Shown: one piece after another, positions 46,701-59,826 of the stretch
Position numbering within the stretch: the stretch's first letter is position 1
How the letters are laid out: each line of letters begins with the position of its first letter
Source: Amphimedon queenslandica
Taxonomy: Eukaryota > Porifera > Demospongiae > Haplosclerida > Niphatidae
Length of the DNA stretch: 64,000 nucleotides
Assembly (NCBI RefSeq): GCF_000090795.2
Contig: NW_003546243.1
Coordinates: 1,097,712 to 1,161,711 of the forward strand
Direction: 5' to 3'
Notes under the pieces: generated by a model
Seen by the model: only the letters and a program-made list of their open reading frames with translations
What the model was told of the DNA's origin: nothing
Database searches by the model: none
Translations under genes and position numbers: made by a program

Positions 46701-47795
46701 TTTGTGGGCACTCCTCTATCAGCTTTTCCTAGAATACTGATATACAGTGCTAGACATAGAGTGGCACTTGAGAGTCCGTTCGAACGAAAGGCATTGAGGC
46801 AACATTGTAGTTGCAATTAGGATGTATCGGGGCTTGTAGAAGAGGTTTAGGGGGTTTTCGTGGTTCAACTTCAACCGAATGCAGACAAGATAAACTGTAG
46901 TCTGTTTGTGAATGGAGCCCAATGAACACCGGAAGGCAATGTGTTGTGTGGGCATGATAAACTAATGGGTCTGCTGCAAGGTTCCAATAAGGAGTGCTAG
47001 AGCATTACTGGATACACACTGAAAGAGACATGATGCAACTTGTTTGCAAAGAACTAATGTGTGCATAGACTCTGATGACATCCATCTATAAGCCTAGAAT
47101 AACACTATGGGTATTCACTCAAGGACTTGTGTGGGCAATGAATTAAACTCAATTGAAACTAAGTCCCCAAAAAAGGACATCCTAAAATGCTGAAATAGCC
47201 AAGTGTGTACTTGTACAATTAAGGATAATTGCAAAGCTAAATATGATTCTGGCTATTTCCTTTTTACTATGTATATTAAATGATAACATAACTAGAGACA
47301 ACAATTTCCAAAAGTACACCATTCCAATGTAAACACACAAGCCAGCTACATTGGTGCTGCCTGTCATGTGCTTCACATTTTTCTTTAAAACAAGTAGTTT
47401 GGAAACAAGTTCCGGAACAGATATTAGATAATTATCATGTGTTAAAAACAATCAGTGCATTTACGAGTGAGCTTTGCATACATACCCCAATGGAAAGGAT
47501 GTTTGCTTTATGATTTTGTTTACTTATCTTTAGCTAGTTTCCTGAATTACATCACTGTTACATTAACTCCATTTCATTGGAGGTGCTTCCTTAAAGCCAA
47601 GTATAGATCTACATGAATGCACAAATTATGCTGTAATGCATTGCTCTTTCTTTTTTCCCTCCTTAAAAATTATATTTCCCTCTCTATCTATTGAAAATGA
47701 TCCCTATTGCTACTGATTATTCGTGGTTGCTACAGTTTTCCTGTTAAATACTATATATGATATGAAACCCAGACAATGTTTCCTGGTTCCTATAA
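43724..47795. other. gene-poor intergenic region
   Basis: About 4 kb between the disordered-protein gene and the TGF-beta pair. Only short ORFs without compatible splice sites are present, along with small TG/CA runs (43738-43760) and ATGTAC-type motifs. It may hold distal control elements of the ligand genes, but nothing specific is recognisable. Confidence 0.5.
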
Positions 47796-47802
47796 CATAA
47801 AA
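47796..47802 (+). promoter_or_regulatory. TATA-like box of TGF-beta gene 1
   Basis: cataaaaggagc lies about 106 bp upstream of the ATG at 47903. The paralogous gene 2 has tataaaggaggg at 49673, about 113 bp before its ATG. The shared motif and spacing support both. Confidence 0.5.
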
Positions 47803-47902
47803 GGAGCTTCAAGTGGCAGTTGAACTCAGAAAAATCATCAGTGCAGATAGCTACATTATAGTCACAAGCAACTCATCATCTTAAATTCTTCAAGACTTGA
47901 AA

Positions 47903-49025
47903 ATGTCTTTCTTGTTTGGCTTTTATTTCCTCCTTCTGTCATTGGCATCAATCAGTTTATCTTTGCCAATATATCATGACACAGTCCTCCAAGAAGCACC
48001 AAAGGAAGCACCATCAGTATCTCCATATGTTCTATCTCTTTATGAGTCCTTTGCTGCTGAATCTGAACAACAAGAAGAATATCAGTATAATATTCTTAGG
48101 TCATTTGAGAGAAGTACACAATTTAGAGGTGAGTGTCATGTTTACACTTAAGATATAAGTGTATATATTATCATTAATAGGTTGCAAAGATTCTAAGTAC
48201 ACCTTTACCTTTAACATGTCCTCAATACCTAAGGAAGAAGACATCTCAAAGGCAATATTCAGAGTTTACGTAAATATTTCCACTTCTTTCTCTTCATCAC
48301 AAGGTAGTGCCCAAATAACTCTTACCTCAAACGATTCTAAGCTCTATACAAAAGTCATCACACCCAATGAATCGCAGTTTGTTGATTTCCCAGTTCAGCA
48401 GCATATACAGGACTGGCTGAAGAACGGGCAGTTAAAGTACCTTGTTAACTTGGGTGTTACAATTGATTTAGCTAATGGACCATTGGAATGCTACAACAAA
48501 GATATGAACATTGTCTATGACAACACACATGATAATACTCAGCCTTCACTTGTTGTCTATTCTTATGATGGCAATGAGAACCTGGATGAACTGAATAAAG
48601 CTATCAGCATCATCCAAAGTACAGAAAAGAATGCCAATCAAAGAAATACACGCTCCTCTGGTACATCAAATGGAGAGTGCCGTAAATCAGAACTTACGAT
48701 TACAAAGGAACAGTTAGGACAAGTATTGGGTGAGCAAATTCTATTTCCTGACTTTTTCCCGTTAAATGTCTGTGGAGGGTGGTGTCCGTCCAATAAGTAC
48801 ATGAAGCAACTCAACTCTATCATACTGTATCACTTATTAGCTACTCCTAGCGAAAATGGTGAAAACCATATAGCCAACAAATCCAAGTACTCAAAGTGTT
48901 GTGTGCCTACAAAATACACAAATGTTACTCGTGCAGTAATTGGAATCAATGGAAGTATCTATAAGAAGGCCCCTATCACAGCACAAGAGTGTAGTTGTGT
49001 CTATACTTATAGTCAGGAAAGCTGA
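47903..49025 (+). CDS. TGF-beta superfamily ligand 1
   Basis: Exons 47903-48128 and 48181-49025 encode a 356-residue secreted precursor. Signal peptide MSFLFGFYFLLLSLASISLS; propeptide with the family motif PYVLSLYESF and the latency-type strand/helix region; then a likely furin site RNTR before the mature domain. The mature domain has all seven canonical cysteines: GEC, VCGGWC, KCC and ECSC, with WCP and CCVPTKY in the expected places. The first Cys of the CC pair normally makes the interchain disulfide, so a covalent dimer is expected. A TTG-initiated extension exists upstream, but the ATG at 47903 starts the signal peptide. AATAAA is at 49046. It cannot be placed in the BMP, activin or TGF-beta branch by eye. 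Confidence 0.92.
48168..48314 (+). repeat. 147-bp block identical to 50090-50236 (gene conversion tract, copy 1)
   Basis: From 13 bp inside the intron through the first 134 bp of exon 2, this block is identical base for base to the paralogous gene. Exon 1 and the mature domain are strongly diverged. A further patch of about 100 bp (around 48366-48465) has only a few differences. Confidence 0.9.
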
Positions 49026-49672
49026 GGATCTGTGCTCTTTTGGACAATAAAATAATTTCTATCTCATTCTTGTAGAGTAATGTATTATGACGGCTTTATT
49101 ATAATTTGTATACATATATAGTTTTATTCAATTTCTATTTATATACTTTATTTATAATTATTATTGGCATTAAATTTGAAAAAATGTAGAGAAAGAATAA
49201 CATTGCCCGTCTACATAAGCATCTAATACATGTGAACTCTCTTCCCTTACATAATTCAGCCATCATTCTTACGTAAACAATGAATTTTTTTGGGAGCTAA
49301 AAGGTTATTGACAACTTTCAATAAACAGTTGTAAAATTTTCACTTTAGTTCAATAGAGTTGTTATTATTGTTGCAAGCACTGAATTATTAGCTATAGGAT
49401 ATAGCTAAATGGTTAACAGACAACTTATAATACAACTTCTGAATTGCATGACAACAACTTTGCGCCGTGCATATCAATTGATATTAGTAATATAACTTGT
49501 CATAGACATGAGAATTCCTTTGCAAATGATAGTCACAACATTTTCAAATCACTTGAAAACACATAGTCTTAGAGGCTTTAAAGTTTTTATGTTGATTATA
49601 TTTATTGATGCAGCAAGGAGATGGTTTCCCCCCTATTAGAATCCCTAGAGGTGCTCATTTCCGTTTTTGGAG
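49026..49672. other. intergenic gap between the two TGF-beta genes
   Basis: AT-rich sequence with the polyA signal of gene 1 at 49046 and no ORF or repeat of note. The promoter of gene 2 occupies its last part. Confidence 0.5.
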
Positions 49673-49678
49673 TATAAA
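49673..49678 (+). promoter_or_regulatory. TATA box of TGF-beta gene 2
   Basis: tataaaggaggg lies 113 bp upstream of the ATG at 49786 in otherwise unremarkable sequence. It is the counterpart of the cataaaaggag motif in gene 1. Confidence 0.6.
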
Positions 49679-49785
49679 GGAGGGGTGCCGCGAGATTTGC
49701 TGGGTATCAAAAAATCAAGCAAACGATAGCCACAGAGCTTTCCGACCCTTGTAGTTCATATATTTAACAAAAAAGTGTTCAGAAA

Positions 49786-50959
49786 ATGTTTACCTCTTCA
49801 GTAAACTTCTTTTTGCTCCTCTTGTCACTGGCAACATTGACAATGACCTTTCCAATCCTGGAGAAGCAGCAGCTCTCAGACGCTGAGCCTCATCGAGACG
49901 TGGTCCTCAGAGAGTCAGGGGATCCCCAGCCAAGGCTAAAACCATACGTTCTCTCTCTCTTTGAGTCTTTCGCAGCTAATGCTAAAGAGCAACCTGATCG
50001 ACACCGCTACAATACTCTAAGGTCGTTTGAAATTACCAAGGCTCAAGGTGAGCAAGCTGACATGTGAATCCATGCATGCATTACATTCTTTATCATTAAT
50101 AGGTTGCAAAGATTCTAAGTACACCTTTACCTTTAACATGTCCTCAATACCTAAGGAAGAAGACATCTCAAAGGCAATATTCAGAGTTTACGTAAATATT
50201 TCCACTTCTTTCTCTTCATCACAAGGTAGTGCCCAATTAACTCTCACCTCAAACAATTCTAATATCAATAAAAAAAACATCACAACCAATGAATCGCAGT
50301 TTGTTGATTTCCCAGTTCAGCTGCATATACACGACTGGCTGAAGAACGGGCAGTTAAAGTACCTTGTTAACTTGGGTATTACAATCGAAGCTAATGGGCC
50401 ATTGGAATGCAGCAGCAAAGATATGGGCATTGTCTTTGATGATGCAAATGATTCCACACAACCAACTCTCGTTGTCTATTCTTTTGATCACGATGAAGAT
50501 AGACTCTTAGAGAAACTAAACAAAGCAATCAGCGAGAAAATGAACAGTTCAGAGAGCACAGCTGATGCTGATAGAACCAGACGATCCGCCGGCAAAACAG
50601 TTTCAAAAGGAGATTCCGAAGAGTGTAGTAAATCAAGCCTTTCAATCGATAAAGGACAGTTGGCGCAAATATTAGACATAGAGATTGACTTCCCTGAAAC
50701 CTTTGACCTCAACGTGTGTGGTGGACATTGCCCAGGATCTAAATACATTAACCAGTTCCATTCTAAGATAACATACCTCTTACTGGCCACTTCCGAAGTT
50801 GAGCATCTCGCAAACAAACACCTTTACTCCAAAACCTGCGTTCCTACAAAATATCATTCACTCAACTATATAAAATTTGATCAAAATGGTAGCGTCATAA
50901 AAACTCTCGATCAGTTCAGCGTGGCGGAATGCAGCTGTGTATACTCTTACTCGGATTAG
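49786..50959 (+). CDS. TGF-beta superfamily ligand 2, lacking the interchain cysteine
   Basis: Exons 49786-50047 and 50103-50959 encode a 372-residue precursor. Signal peptide MFTSSVNFFLLLLSLATLTM; propeptide motif KPYVLSLFESFAA; furin site RTRR (stronger than in gene 1) followed by SAGKTV. The mature domain keeps six cysteines: EEC, VCGGHC, TC and ECSC. Where gene 1 reads SKCCVPTKY this one reads SKTCVPTKY, so the Cys that makes the interchain disulfide is Thr. GDF9, BMP15, GDF3 and Lefty-type ligands show comparable loss and act as non-covalent dimers or monomers. The reading frame is intact throughout, so this is not a pseudogene signature. It lies head-to-tail with gene 1, 760 bp after its stop. 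Confidence 0.92.
50090..50236 (+). repeat. 147-bp block identical to 48168-48314 (gene conversion tract, copy 2)
   Basis: Identical to the corresponding intron/exon 2 stretch of TGF-beta gene 1. The sequence diverges abruptly on the 5' side inside the intron and gradually on the 3' side. Confidence 0.9.
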
Positions 50960-53900
50960 ATGGTGTGAGAGGGCCCTACTCTCTCTCTCTCTCTCTCTCT
51001 CATCAGACAATGTTTGGCCCATATGGTTTTATCAGACCTAAATTTCTTTGTTTCTTTTTCTCTCCTTGCCAACCAAAAAACAATACATGTATAAAGTTAA
51101 CTAGATATGCATTGTATCATATTATCATTATAATTATATTAATTTATTATTATTATTATTATTATTATTGCTATTATTACTATTTTTGTTTCAATCACTT
51201 AACTGTATCATTAATAATAAAATCACACATTTCAAAGCAAGACACAGCCAAAAAAAAGTCACAGAGAAAAGAAGGAAAAAGGGAGGGAATCTATTTGTTA
51301 CCAAACTATTGAAGCAGTATGCACACAACACATACTCTCATCAGTACCTCTTGTTGATTGTGTCCACTATCAAATGTTGGCTTACTGAAAACATAATACC
51401 AAATGCCACTGAGCCTGAGGTGTGTACATGTCAACCAGTTAGGAGGGCTAGCTAGGATACGGTGTTATCGATAACAAAACTTTTTATTGAGGACAAGTAT
51501 GTGCGTCAAAGTAGGAATAATAGCCAGTGGTTGTTTTGGTATGCATTTCTCTGTAGTTGATAATTGAGATGAGAGTACACCCATTGGTCTTGCCATTAAA
51601 CAAACACACTTTAAAAGAGAGAGAGAGAGACAGAGAGAGTGAGACCAAAGGACACCTGCTCCTACTTGATAAGCCAAGCCCAACTAGCTATACAAACACA
51701 GCAATTATCTATACAAACAAACTGGAGAAACAAAAAAGAGAGAGAAAATTGAGAGAAGATAAGTGAAAGAGAGGGAGAAAGAGAAAGACATAAAAAGATT
51801 GAAAGGTATAGAGAGAGAGAGCTTTAAAGGTAAATGTACTCTAGGCGTTAAATATCTCTAAATCAGTGGAAGTTGTAAAGTTTAGAAAAACAAGTAACCA
51901 TTTATCAGTTAGGCCTCAGATGATAATAGTAGATTAGTCAGCAATAGGTTGTTATTGTCTCAGTATAGACTTAATGGCATGTGTACTGTCATAATAAGAC
52001 AGAATGGGGTAGTATAGCCTCTCTACATATCATTATAGTAAATTAAACATGTACATGTACATGTACATGTATGTGCATATCAAAATGTTTGCCATGTCTG
52101 TATTGGGTGTAATAGTTGGTGTGAATACAAAAGGACTTTGTGAGAGTCATAATAATAATAATAACAGCTGTTTCTTGTATTTATTAGTATATTGACCAGA
52201 AAGAGAGGATTGACATACCAATACTAATTACAAACTCTTTAAAACCAAAATTGATTAATTGCCTCAATTAGATTCCCACCGCCCTTGCTTCCCCTTCTCA
52301 CATACAGAGATAGAGAGAGAGCAATACTCTATGTATTAAGATGAACACCTGGTAAACTCTGTCATTGGTATTGTTAGTATAGTAGAGTAGTAATATCAGG
52401 CTGATGAGGGCAATTGTAGCAACAGCGTCTGAGAGTATACTTATTGTAACACATCTGGCCATTTGTATATCATACAACATCCTTCCTATATTGCTAGCTT
52501 GCTCGAATATACATGTACATGTACATGCATTTATCCTTAGGCTACATGTGAATGTGCAATAATGAGCAGTCTTGGATGGAAAGAATAATGGAAGAGACAA
52601 AAAGAGCCAGATGACTAGAAGAGGGAAACTGAAGAGAGAGAGAGAGAGAGAAAGTTTTCATACAACAGAATCAGTCAAAGTGAGCGTAACTTTCACAGTG
52701 GCTATGACAACTAAACAAGAAACCATTAGGAGAGAAGGTTAAGGGCGAGAGTGGGTATACGATAATTATGTGTAATTTTCGATGTCTGGTATTAGCCACA
52801 CCTATAAACAATGAATTTTTCGATAATTGAAAGAAATTAAAAATTTGAACCAGAACATACAGTATATGTAACTACTCACAAAATATTCCAATCAAAAATA
52901 CATTGACAATGTAATCAGGTGGCTCAACTAGACCAGAGCCTAAACATCAGATACATGTTCATCCTTTTAACAATAATAAGGAAAATGTCTAGTCTGTAAG
53001 TGATTAACAGTAGTGAGGGCTAATGTCAGCAGACTTGATGACCTTTAGTCTATAGGAAGGATTAACTTGCCAGCCAGACAAGAAATGGATATATACCATC
53101 ACCTAATGAACCAACCCACTTCAGTGAGTCAGTGATAGCATTAATATACAAAGCATTAGGATTAGCGATAAGACTAATGTGTGGATCAGTGTAATGGGAT
53201 CGGCATTAGAAGTACAACGGAACGACAATGAGAACGGCACATAAAAGGGTAAGACAATGATTGTCGCAAGACTGACTCGCTAGTGAGACAAGACAGCAAT
53301 TAAGTCTAGACTACAATTTAAAGGAAATGGTGACTATTATTGACACGTTCCGACCTTTGCTATAGTCAATAATATGAGCACTTATCCTGTGACATCTACC
53401 CAGGTGTGAGCGACCCTCTTTATCACCAGCCCTGCTATAATGTGAAGTGGGAAAATCCAATTAGAAAACAAGCCACTAATTACTAAACAATGCAACGCCT
53501 AATGATATTGGCTTTTAAAAGAACTACATGTACATGTAAATATTTATACACAAAGAGAAGACTAAGAGCACAGCTAATGATACTGTATACAAAGTGTGAT
53601 ACAACACTTGGTGAGCACATCCTCTCATTAGTCCATTATATTTGCACACACACTACCACGTACAAGTAAGACTTACATGTACGCACACACAAATAAATGT
53701 CATCACTACGAGGAAAAAGGTGAAAGAGAGAGGGGGAAGATGGACAGAGAAAAAGGAAAACACCCAAATTGTACAAGATAGAGTTGTATGTACATGTATG
53801 TAGAAGCATGACATCCTCACACACATTAAGCTTCAGTTTTGTCTTAAAGTACAAGTACATGTACAAAGATGCATAATTATCATAATTAGTGACATATGGT

Positions 53901-54313
53901 TTACTAATGGGATACACTACAACAATAACATGCAGACACAGTTACGCATAAGCAACAGCTACCACTACCGAGTATGGTAGTCATTGGAGCATTTCCTTCT
54001 TTATGCTGCTAATGATGACATTAAAGGAGGAATGATTGTTCTGTGAAGGACATTGTACTACTATCAAGAAGGATAGCTACAGGACATATGGAGAGGAAAC
54101 CAAACCTGTCAAAGAGAAATCACACACAACACTTTAAGAGGAAACTGAGTGCATACCACTGATACAAGGATCTAATGAAAGTTCTGATTTAAGATATCAC
54201 TAATAAATTTTTATTAAATGTACACTGTACATGGTTTAAAAAGCTACATGCATGTAGCTACACATACAGCTACTACTGTATGAAGTACTGTATCCACAAT
54301 ATAATCAATCAAG

Positions 54314-57187
54314 TTATGCTTTTCTTCTAGTGATATGATCGTAGAGGATAACATGGATGTATTTACTAGTTACTACTTGAGTACGAGTGGTATTATCACC
54401 TGGTGATGCCTACACACAAAAGAGATTGAGAGAGAGAGAAATGAGAAAAAAGAAAATTAGTGGTCGATGCTGACTAAGGAATTACTAGTACAGTACATGT
54501 ATGTACACGTGAATGTGCATATTAATCTTTATTAAAGTATTGTACATGTACTGTATGTACATATACATGTACATGTACATGTACAAAAAATACCCTATGA
54601 ACATGAACCATAATATGTCAGATAAGGAATGAACATTTAGTATAGTATAATAGAAAGATAAGATTCCACCACTGGATGTGTGTATACATGACATCAGCCA
54701 TTAACATACACCAACATGTACATGTACTTGTACTTGTACTTGTTTGATAAACTAATTAACCCACAGCCAACCAATAACGGAAAGGTTAACAACCCAGACT
54801 AGTCGATAAGAAAAAATGTGACACATGTACATGTACATGTACATGTATGTATCACATGTACATGTACATGTACATGTACATGTATCACATGCGTGAGTGG
54901 AGGAGAGACAAAAAGACAAATGGTATGTGGCCACTGGCGGAACTCTATTGTTAGTAGGAGCAGGTGTTCACAAAATATGCCTCCAGGTATTACAAATTAT
55001 TTTATAATGCAGAACTAGTAGGCGTAAAGTTGCTTAATAAAACAAATAGGATGGTATTAATATTGCACGTTAGAGAAAGGAATGACAATTAAACTGTGAA
55101 CATTAGCAGGTGTGCACCCATTCAATATATTCTCATTGAAACTGGACATCAAAGAAACCGAATGGCCAGTCATTGTAGAGTCCGTGTGTACATACAGTGA
55201 GTGACATATGAATGGGACCATGAATCCACAAACTTAATTATGCTCATACCAGTATTGAGTAAGGGGCAAAAAAGGTAAAATTTCATTTGGAACATGCAAG
55301 CTATAGAGGAAAGGTGACCTGAACCCTAATAACTGACTCTATGCATGAAGGAATGCACTGGATATCTAATATGCATACACTTGATGACATACAGTACACT
55401 TGATGAATAGTAAATCCTTTAAAGTCATTACTATTTACGGAGGTCAAAGACCATCATACTCACAAACTACATGAACTATAGTCACGATGTACCTGTATAA
55501 GGTGACCTGAATCCTAGCAGTGTAGCTTGAATCTGAAACACACTATCATTGGCACATGGGATTGAGACAATACTATAAGTGATCTCAATACTACTACATG
55601 TACATCACATGTAACTAATGATCATTTGATTTCCTCTTTTTGCTTCGCTTAGGGCATTTTGTAAAAGTACATTGCACAAATGCACATACATGTACATATA
55701 CTTATTAATAATGAAATGAAATCATGATGATCATTGGTTTATTGTTATGATAAAGGGACTGAGCTGATAGCCTCCAACTAATGTCAACCAATTATTGGAT
55801 TATACAGTACATGAACACTATTGAGTTAATAGAACACACCTAACCACAGGTGGTGAAACATATTAATATTTAATTATACTGACCTACCACAGCACCCAGC
55901 CACACACCCTGGATATATGTACATGTACAATGATATTATTTTCATTAACAGTATCAATTGTTCCTTTCTATTTCTCATTCTCAGTTACACGTACATGTAT
56001 ACTACACGTGTACACGTCTTCTCTTCATCGATACATGTACATGTACGCATAGACCCTACTCTTCTTCTTTACAGTTTCTCCACCTCCTCTCAAAATAAAT
56101 AATTCAAGAGACTATTAATTATCAAAATGACCTCTTTCTTGGAATGTCAAAGTACAGTCCTAGAGAACATCATCAAGTTACATTAGTTTTTTAAAAGCCA
56201 GGCAATGCAATGCTAAACTGTAAATATTATGCAGGTCAATCTCTCTCTCAGTAAAAATCAATTACTTTCTAAATACATGGGGATCAAACAAGGCCAGTGG
56301 TATGAATAACAGCCATAGCAACAAGTAATAGGATATGATGTTCCAGAGTTGTACAATGTACCCTCCACACACACAAACATCATATAACATAATTATAGTG
56401 TTTGTCACGCTCTCACGACACTGTGGGGTATGCGTCTGTTTCTCACTCCCAACAAGCAAGCAAGTATGGCAAGGATTATAAATCAATCAAACGTACACGT
56501 ACATGTATGATGTTTTTGAGGAACAGGTGACACTAGGAAAGGTGTGCAACATGATTGCAAGTACAACAGTATATCAAGGACACATGTGCATGTGCATATA
56601 CAGCTAGTGGATACATGTACGTGTACTTCAAAGGAAAAAAATTGATTAAGTGGAGGGAGGCTATATACAGTGGAGTGATGTATGCTCACTATCATTAATA
56701 TAAAATTATGTCAGTATAGCAAAGAAATAATTGATAGCTAATTAGAGGATGTGGGATTCATATCATGTGTTGTGTGGGTAAATGTGTATAATCACAAGGT
56801 AGAGATCCTGTGATTAGTGTGTACACAAGTGTAACAATGGTCATGCGCTGGATTGCAAATGCTAAAGGTTATCAGTTACCAATGTGTACTCTTGGAATGA
56901 TCTAACCAACTGGTGACATGTAGTGACTGTGAGACATTACCAATTATGGCTAAGATCTTAAGAGAATTGGACACAAACAACCAATGGAATTTATAATCTT
57001 AAAGCCATTGGATAAACAATTGTAAAATATCATAGCTGTGAGCATTCCTGTGGTAAGTACTTCCAGTCTTTCTCCCTCTCTTACAGAAAATAATTTCTTT
57101 CCCTTTTCTTACCTTAGGATCAACGTTGATGACTTTTCTGTCTCTCTTGTTTTTGAAGATCAGCCCGATTGTTGAGTCAGCAATAAT
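54314..57187 (-). CDS. 3' end of an unrecognised minus-strand gene (two exons)
   Basis: Exon 57187-57113 (75 bp) has a ctctccctctag acceptor and an aag|gtaaga donor. Its only open frame is phase 0 (IIADSTIGLIFKNKRDRKVI then NVDPK). Exon 54409-54314 has a gtgtgtag acceptor and is open only in phase 0 (ASPGDNTTRTQVVTSKYI, HVILYDHITRRKA, stop). The matching phases and unique frames make a real gene likely. The tail is basic and hydrophilic. No family is recognised. Upstream exons should lie further right; those I could find do not match in phase. Confidence 0.55.
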
Positions 57188-59706
57188 CTAGAGGGAGAGA
57201 TGGCAAACAGTGTGTGAGTCAATGTCAGTGTAATCTCATTACATGTACAAGTAGCTTTGCAAACAGTCTCCTTTGTTATCCGCCCGCCTGTTCCATAATT
57301 CCCCCCTCTTTCCTTATTCACATCCAGGGATTGTACATGTATACATACAACAAAACAATCACTACATCCCATTTAATCAACACATACACGCAATATCCTA
57401 ATTTCCAGACACACACAAGGAGTAACTACTCGTATACAATGTATGCATGACTACTGTAGTGTGAATGAGTGGGTGAAATGTCTGGATATGTATGTACATG
57501 TACATGCATACACTGCACAACTTAAAAATCAATAGCGACTGGATCATACGTCCTGTAGCTGTATAAACATACTCTACTGGACTGTTGGGCACACTCGTGA
57601 TGCGATGAGAATTAGAGATTATATCAAAAAGCCTCAAAGACAAGACATTGATGCATGTCAAAGAAGGTGTGCCTATAAGTGATGCTTTGATGATGGCAAT
57701 TACAGTGCACTAATAAATGCTGTCAAATGACACAGCAGTTATGCTTTATAAGCAGTCACTACAGTCCCCAGTAATACTATACTACCAGTAAACAACATTA
57801 GCCGTGGAGGAGGAGTGCTTATTGGACAAAGTAAATATACTAGCAATTAAAAATTAAACATTTTTGCTTTATTATAATAAATTTGAGACTGGAAAATAAT
57901 GAAGAGCAAACAGTGTGTGGTTGTGTGTGTGTGCAGGTGTGGGTACAGTTGCACAATTATCTATCAATAAAATCTCTAACGAATGCCTGCAAGTGTTATT
58001 GGTCAATTTATAAAGCTATGGACTACAGCAACTACTACTGTACATGTACATGGTGCAAGACATGTATGCATGTATTCTGTTACATCATTACTCAAAGGAG
58101 CTCTCACTATGAATTCAAGGTTCTCTATAGAAAACAAACTATAACAAGTTTCATTGAAAGTACATGTAGGGAGAAACCTACATCTGTAGTAAATAAACCA
58201 GTATTCACATTATTTACTTGAGTAGTAAATAAATACAAGCGTATGATAAATATTTTTATAGGCTAAGGAGAAAAGGTAAGGGGGAATACAGTCAGTATAG
58301 GGGTCAACCTTGAACTGTGCCAAGTGCTTCTGTGGTTTGACATTTGATAGTTATTGTATAGCAACAATGAGCCGAAATCATTCCCAATGCTGTACTTAGG
58401 TTTCCTTGTGTACAATAGGCTAACGAACCTTGTGATTTAATACTACAGTATAGCACATTGTTGTATGTGTGCATATATACAATGTGCATTTAAAAGGTTG
58501 GTAGGTTTGTGTAGCAAAAGTACAAAAATGATAAAAAAGAGGATGACAGAGAAGAAAGAAAGAGAGAGAGGAGATGACATTCCAGAGGCTACTGGCCAGA
58601 GGTCACAGCAAACAGGGATTAATTACAGACAAAACAAACACAGAGAACTCCCTCCTTCCCTCTCTCTCTCTCCTCATCCCACCACATTCTACGAAACACC
58701 TGCTACTTTCAACCAACAAAATATTTCAGACAAACGATCACTTCAAAAACAGTCAGCACACTCACTCAACAAATAACTACACAATGCCTTCAGTACTGGG
58801 TCAGTTAATCACTGTATATCAATGCCCACGAGGTAGACTACACTATTAATGACCTGTCTATTCTAGACGACATCTGTTTAAAATTCACCACTAAACCCTA
58901 TTGTCATTCCTTAGGATGCAATGCATGTTACCATGCAGTGTACAAGTGCTCACTTTACTTTCCCATACAAGCAATGTATGAGTACATGTACATGTACACA
59001 TGTACATGTACGTACAATATTGCTAGGTAACTGTTAGTATGAGAAAACATGTACACATGATCTTCCCTCTCTCTTGGAAAATTAGCTATGTGTACTTTAT
59101 AAGTTTACTATCATGCATGTACCGGTATACCACAAATGTACATATGTACTGTACATGCAGACACGCGATAATAAAAATACAACGAAAGGAAGAAGCTGCA
59201 CGATGAATACAGGATTAGGACATTATGTAAAGTTATAGGTAAGTCCTCGTGAGGTATTCACTGTACACAAAGTGATCTCATTCTATTAGTCTTCACATGA
59301 TGATGGTATCAGGTCAATAAACCTACACATTAGTTCCTTTTTGTTCCATTAACCCGCTCCCTTTATCACGGGATCAATGCGAACAAAGGCATCCATTATT
59401 CAATTAACTATCAGTAGCTGTACGAGTTGTCAGTATCACATGAAACCGCAACTGACAGCTAATAATGGAATGTCCACCGGAATACCCATGTAAATGAAAT
59501 TAAGTGAGAAAATAATAATAAGATCATATGTGGCATAAGGAATCAAAACAATTGCTTCCTTGAGTGTCTAATATATCCTTTATGAACATGCACACGTGTA
59601 CATGAAGATGAAAGGATTGAAGAGATGTGCTAAAGAAAAAGAGAGAGAGAGAGAGAGGGTGCATGTATGTTACTGATGGGAAGAAAAAGGACACTGATTA
59701 ACATAC

Positions 59707-59826
59707 CAATAGCAACAACCTTAACAGAAAGACACGCAAACATTACAAGCATGTGTATTCTCCCTTCAGCCTTAGCCGATTCCCAAATGAGTTCAATAAT
59801 ATGCAATAGCAGGAGAGACACACACG
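59707..59826 (-). CDS. candidate exon encoding hydrophobic segments
   Basis: An open stretch reading CVSLLLLHIIELIWESAKAE then GRIHMLVMFACLSVKVVAI, with a donor g|gtatgt at its 3' end and a weak acceptor. It would add one or two membrane segments. Its exit phase (1) does not fit the exon at 57187, so an intermediate exon would be needed. Confidence 0.3.

Noticed and set aside
51557-51766. coding ORF in the GA-rich region
   Set aside because: The translation is mostly Arg/Glu from GA repeats, with no splice signals.
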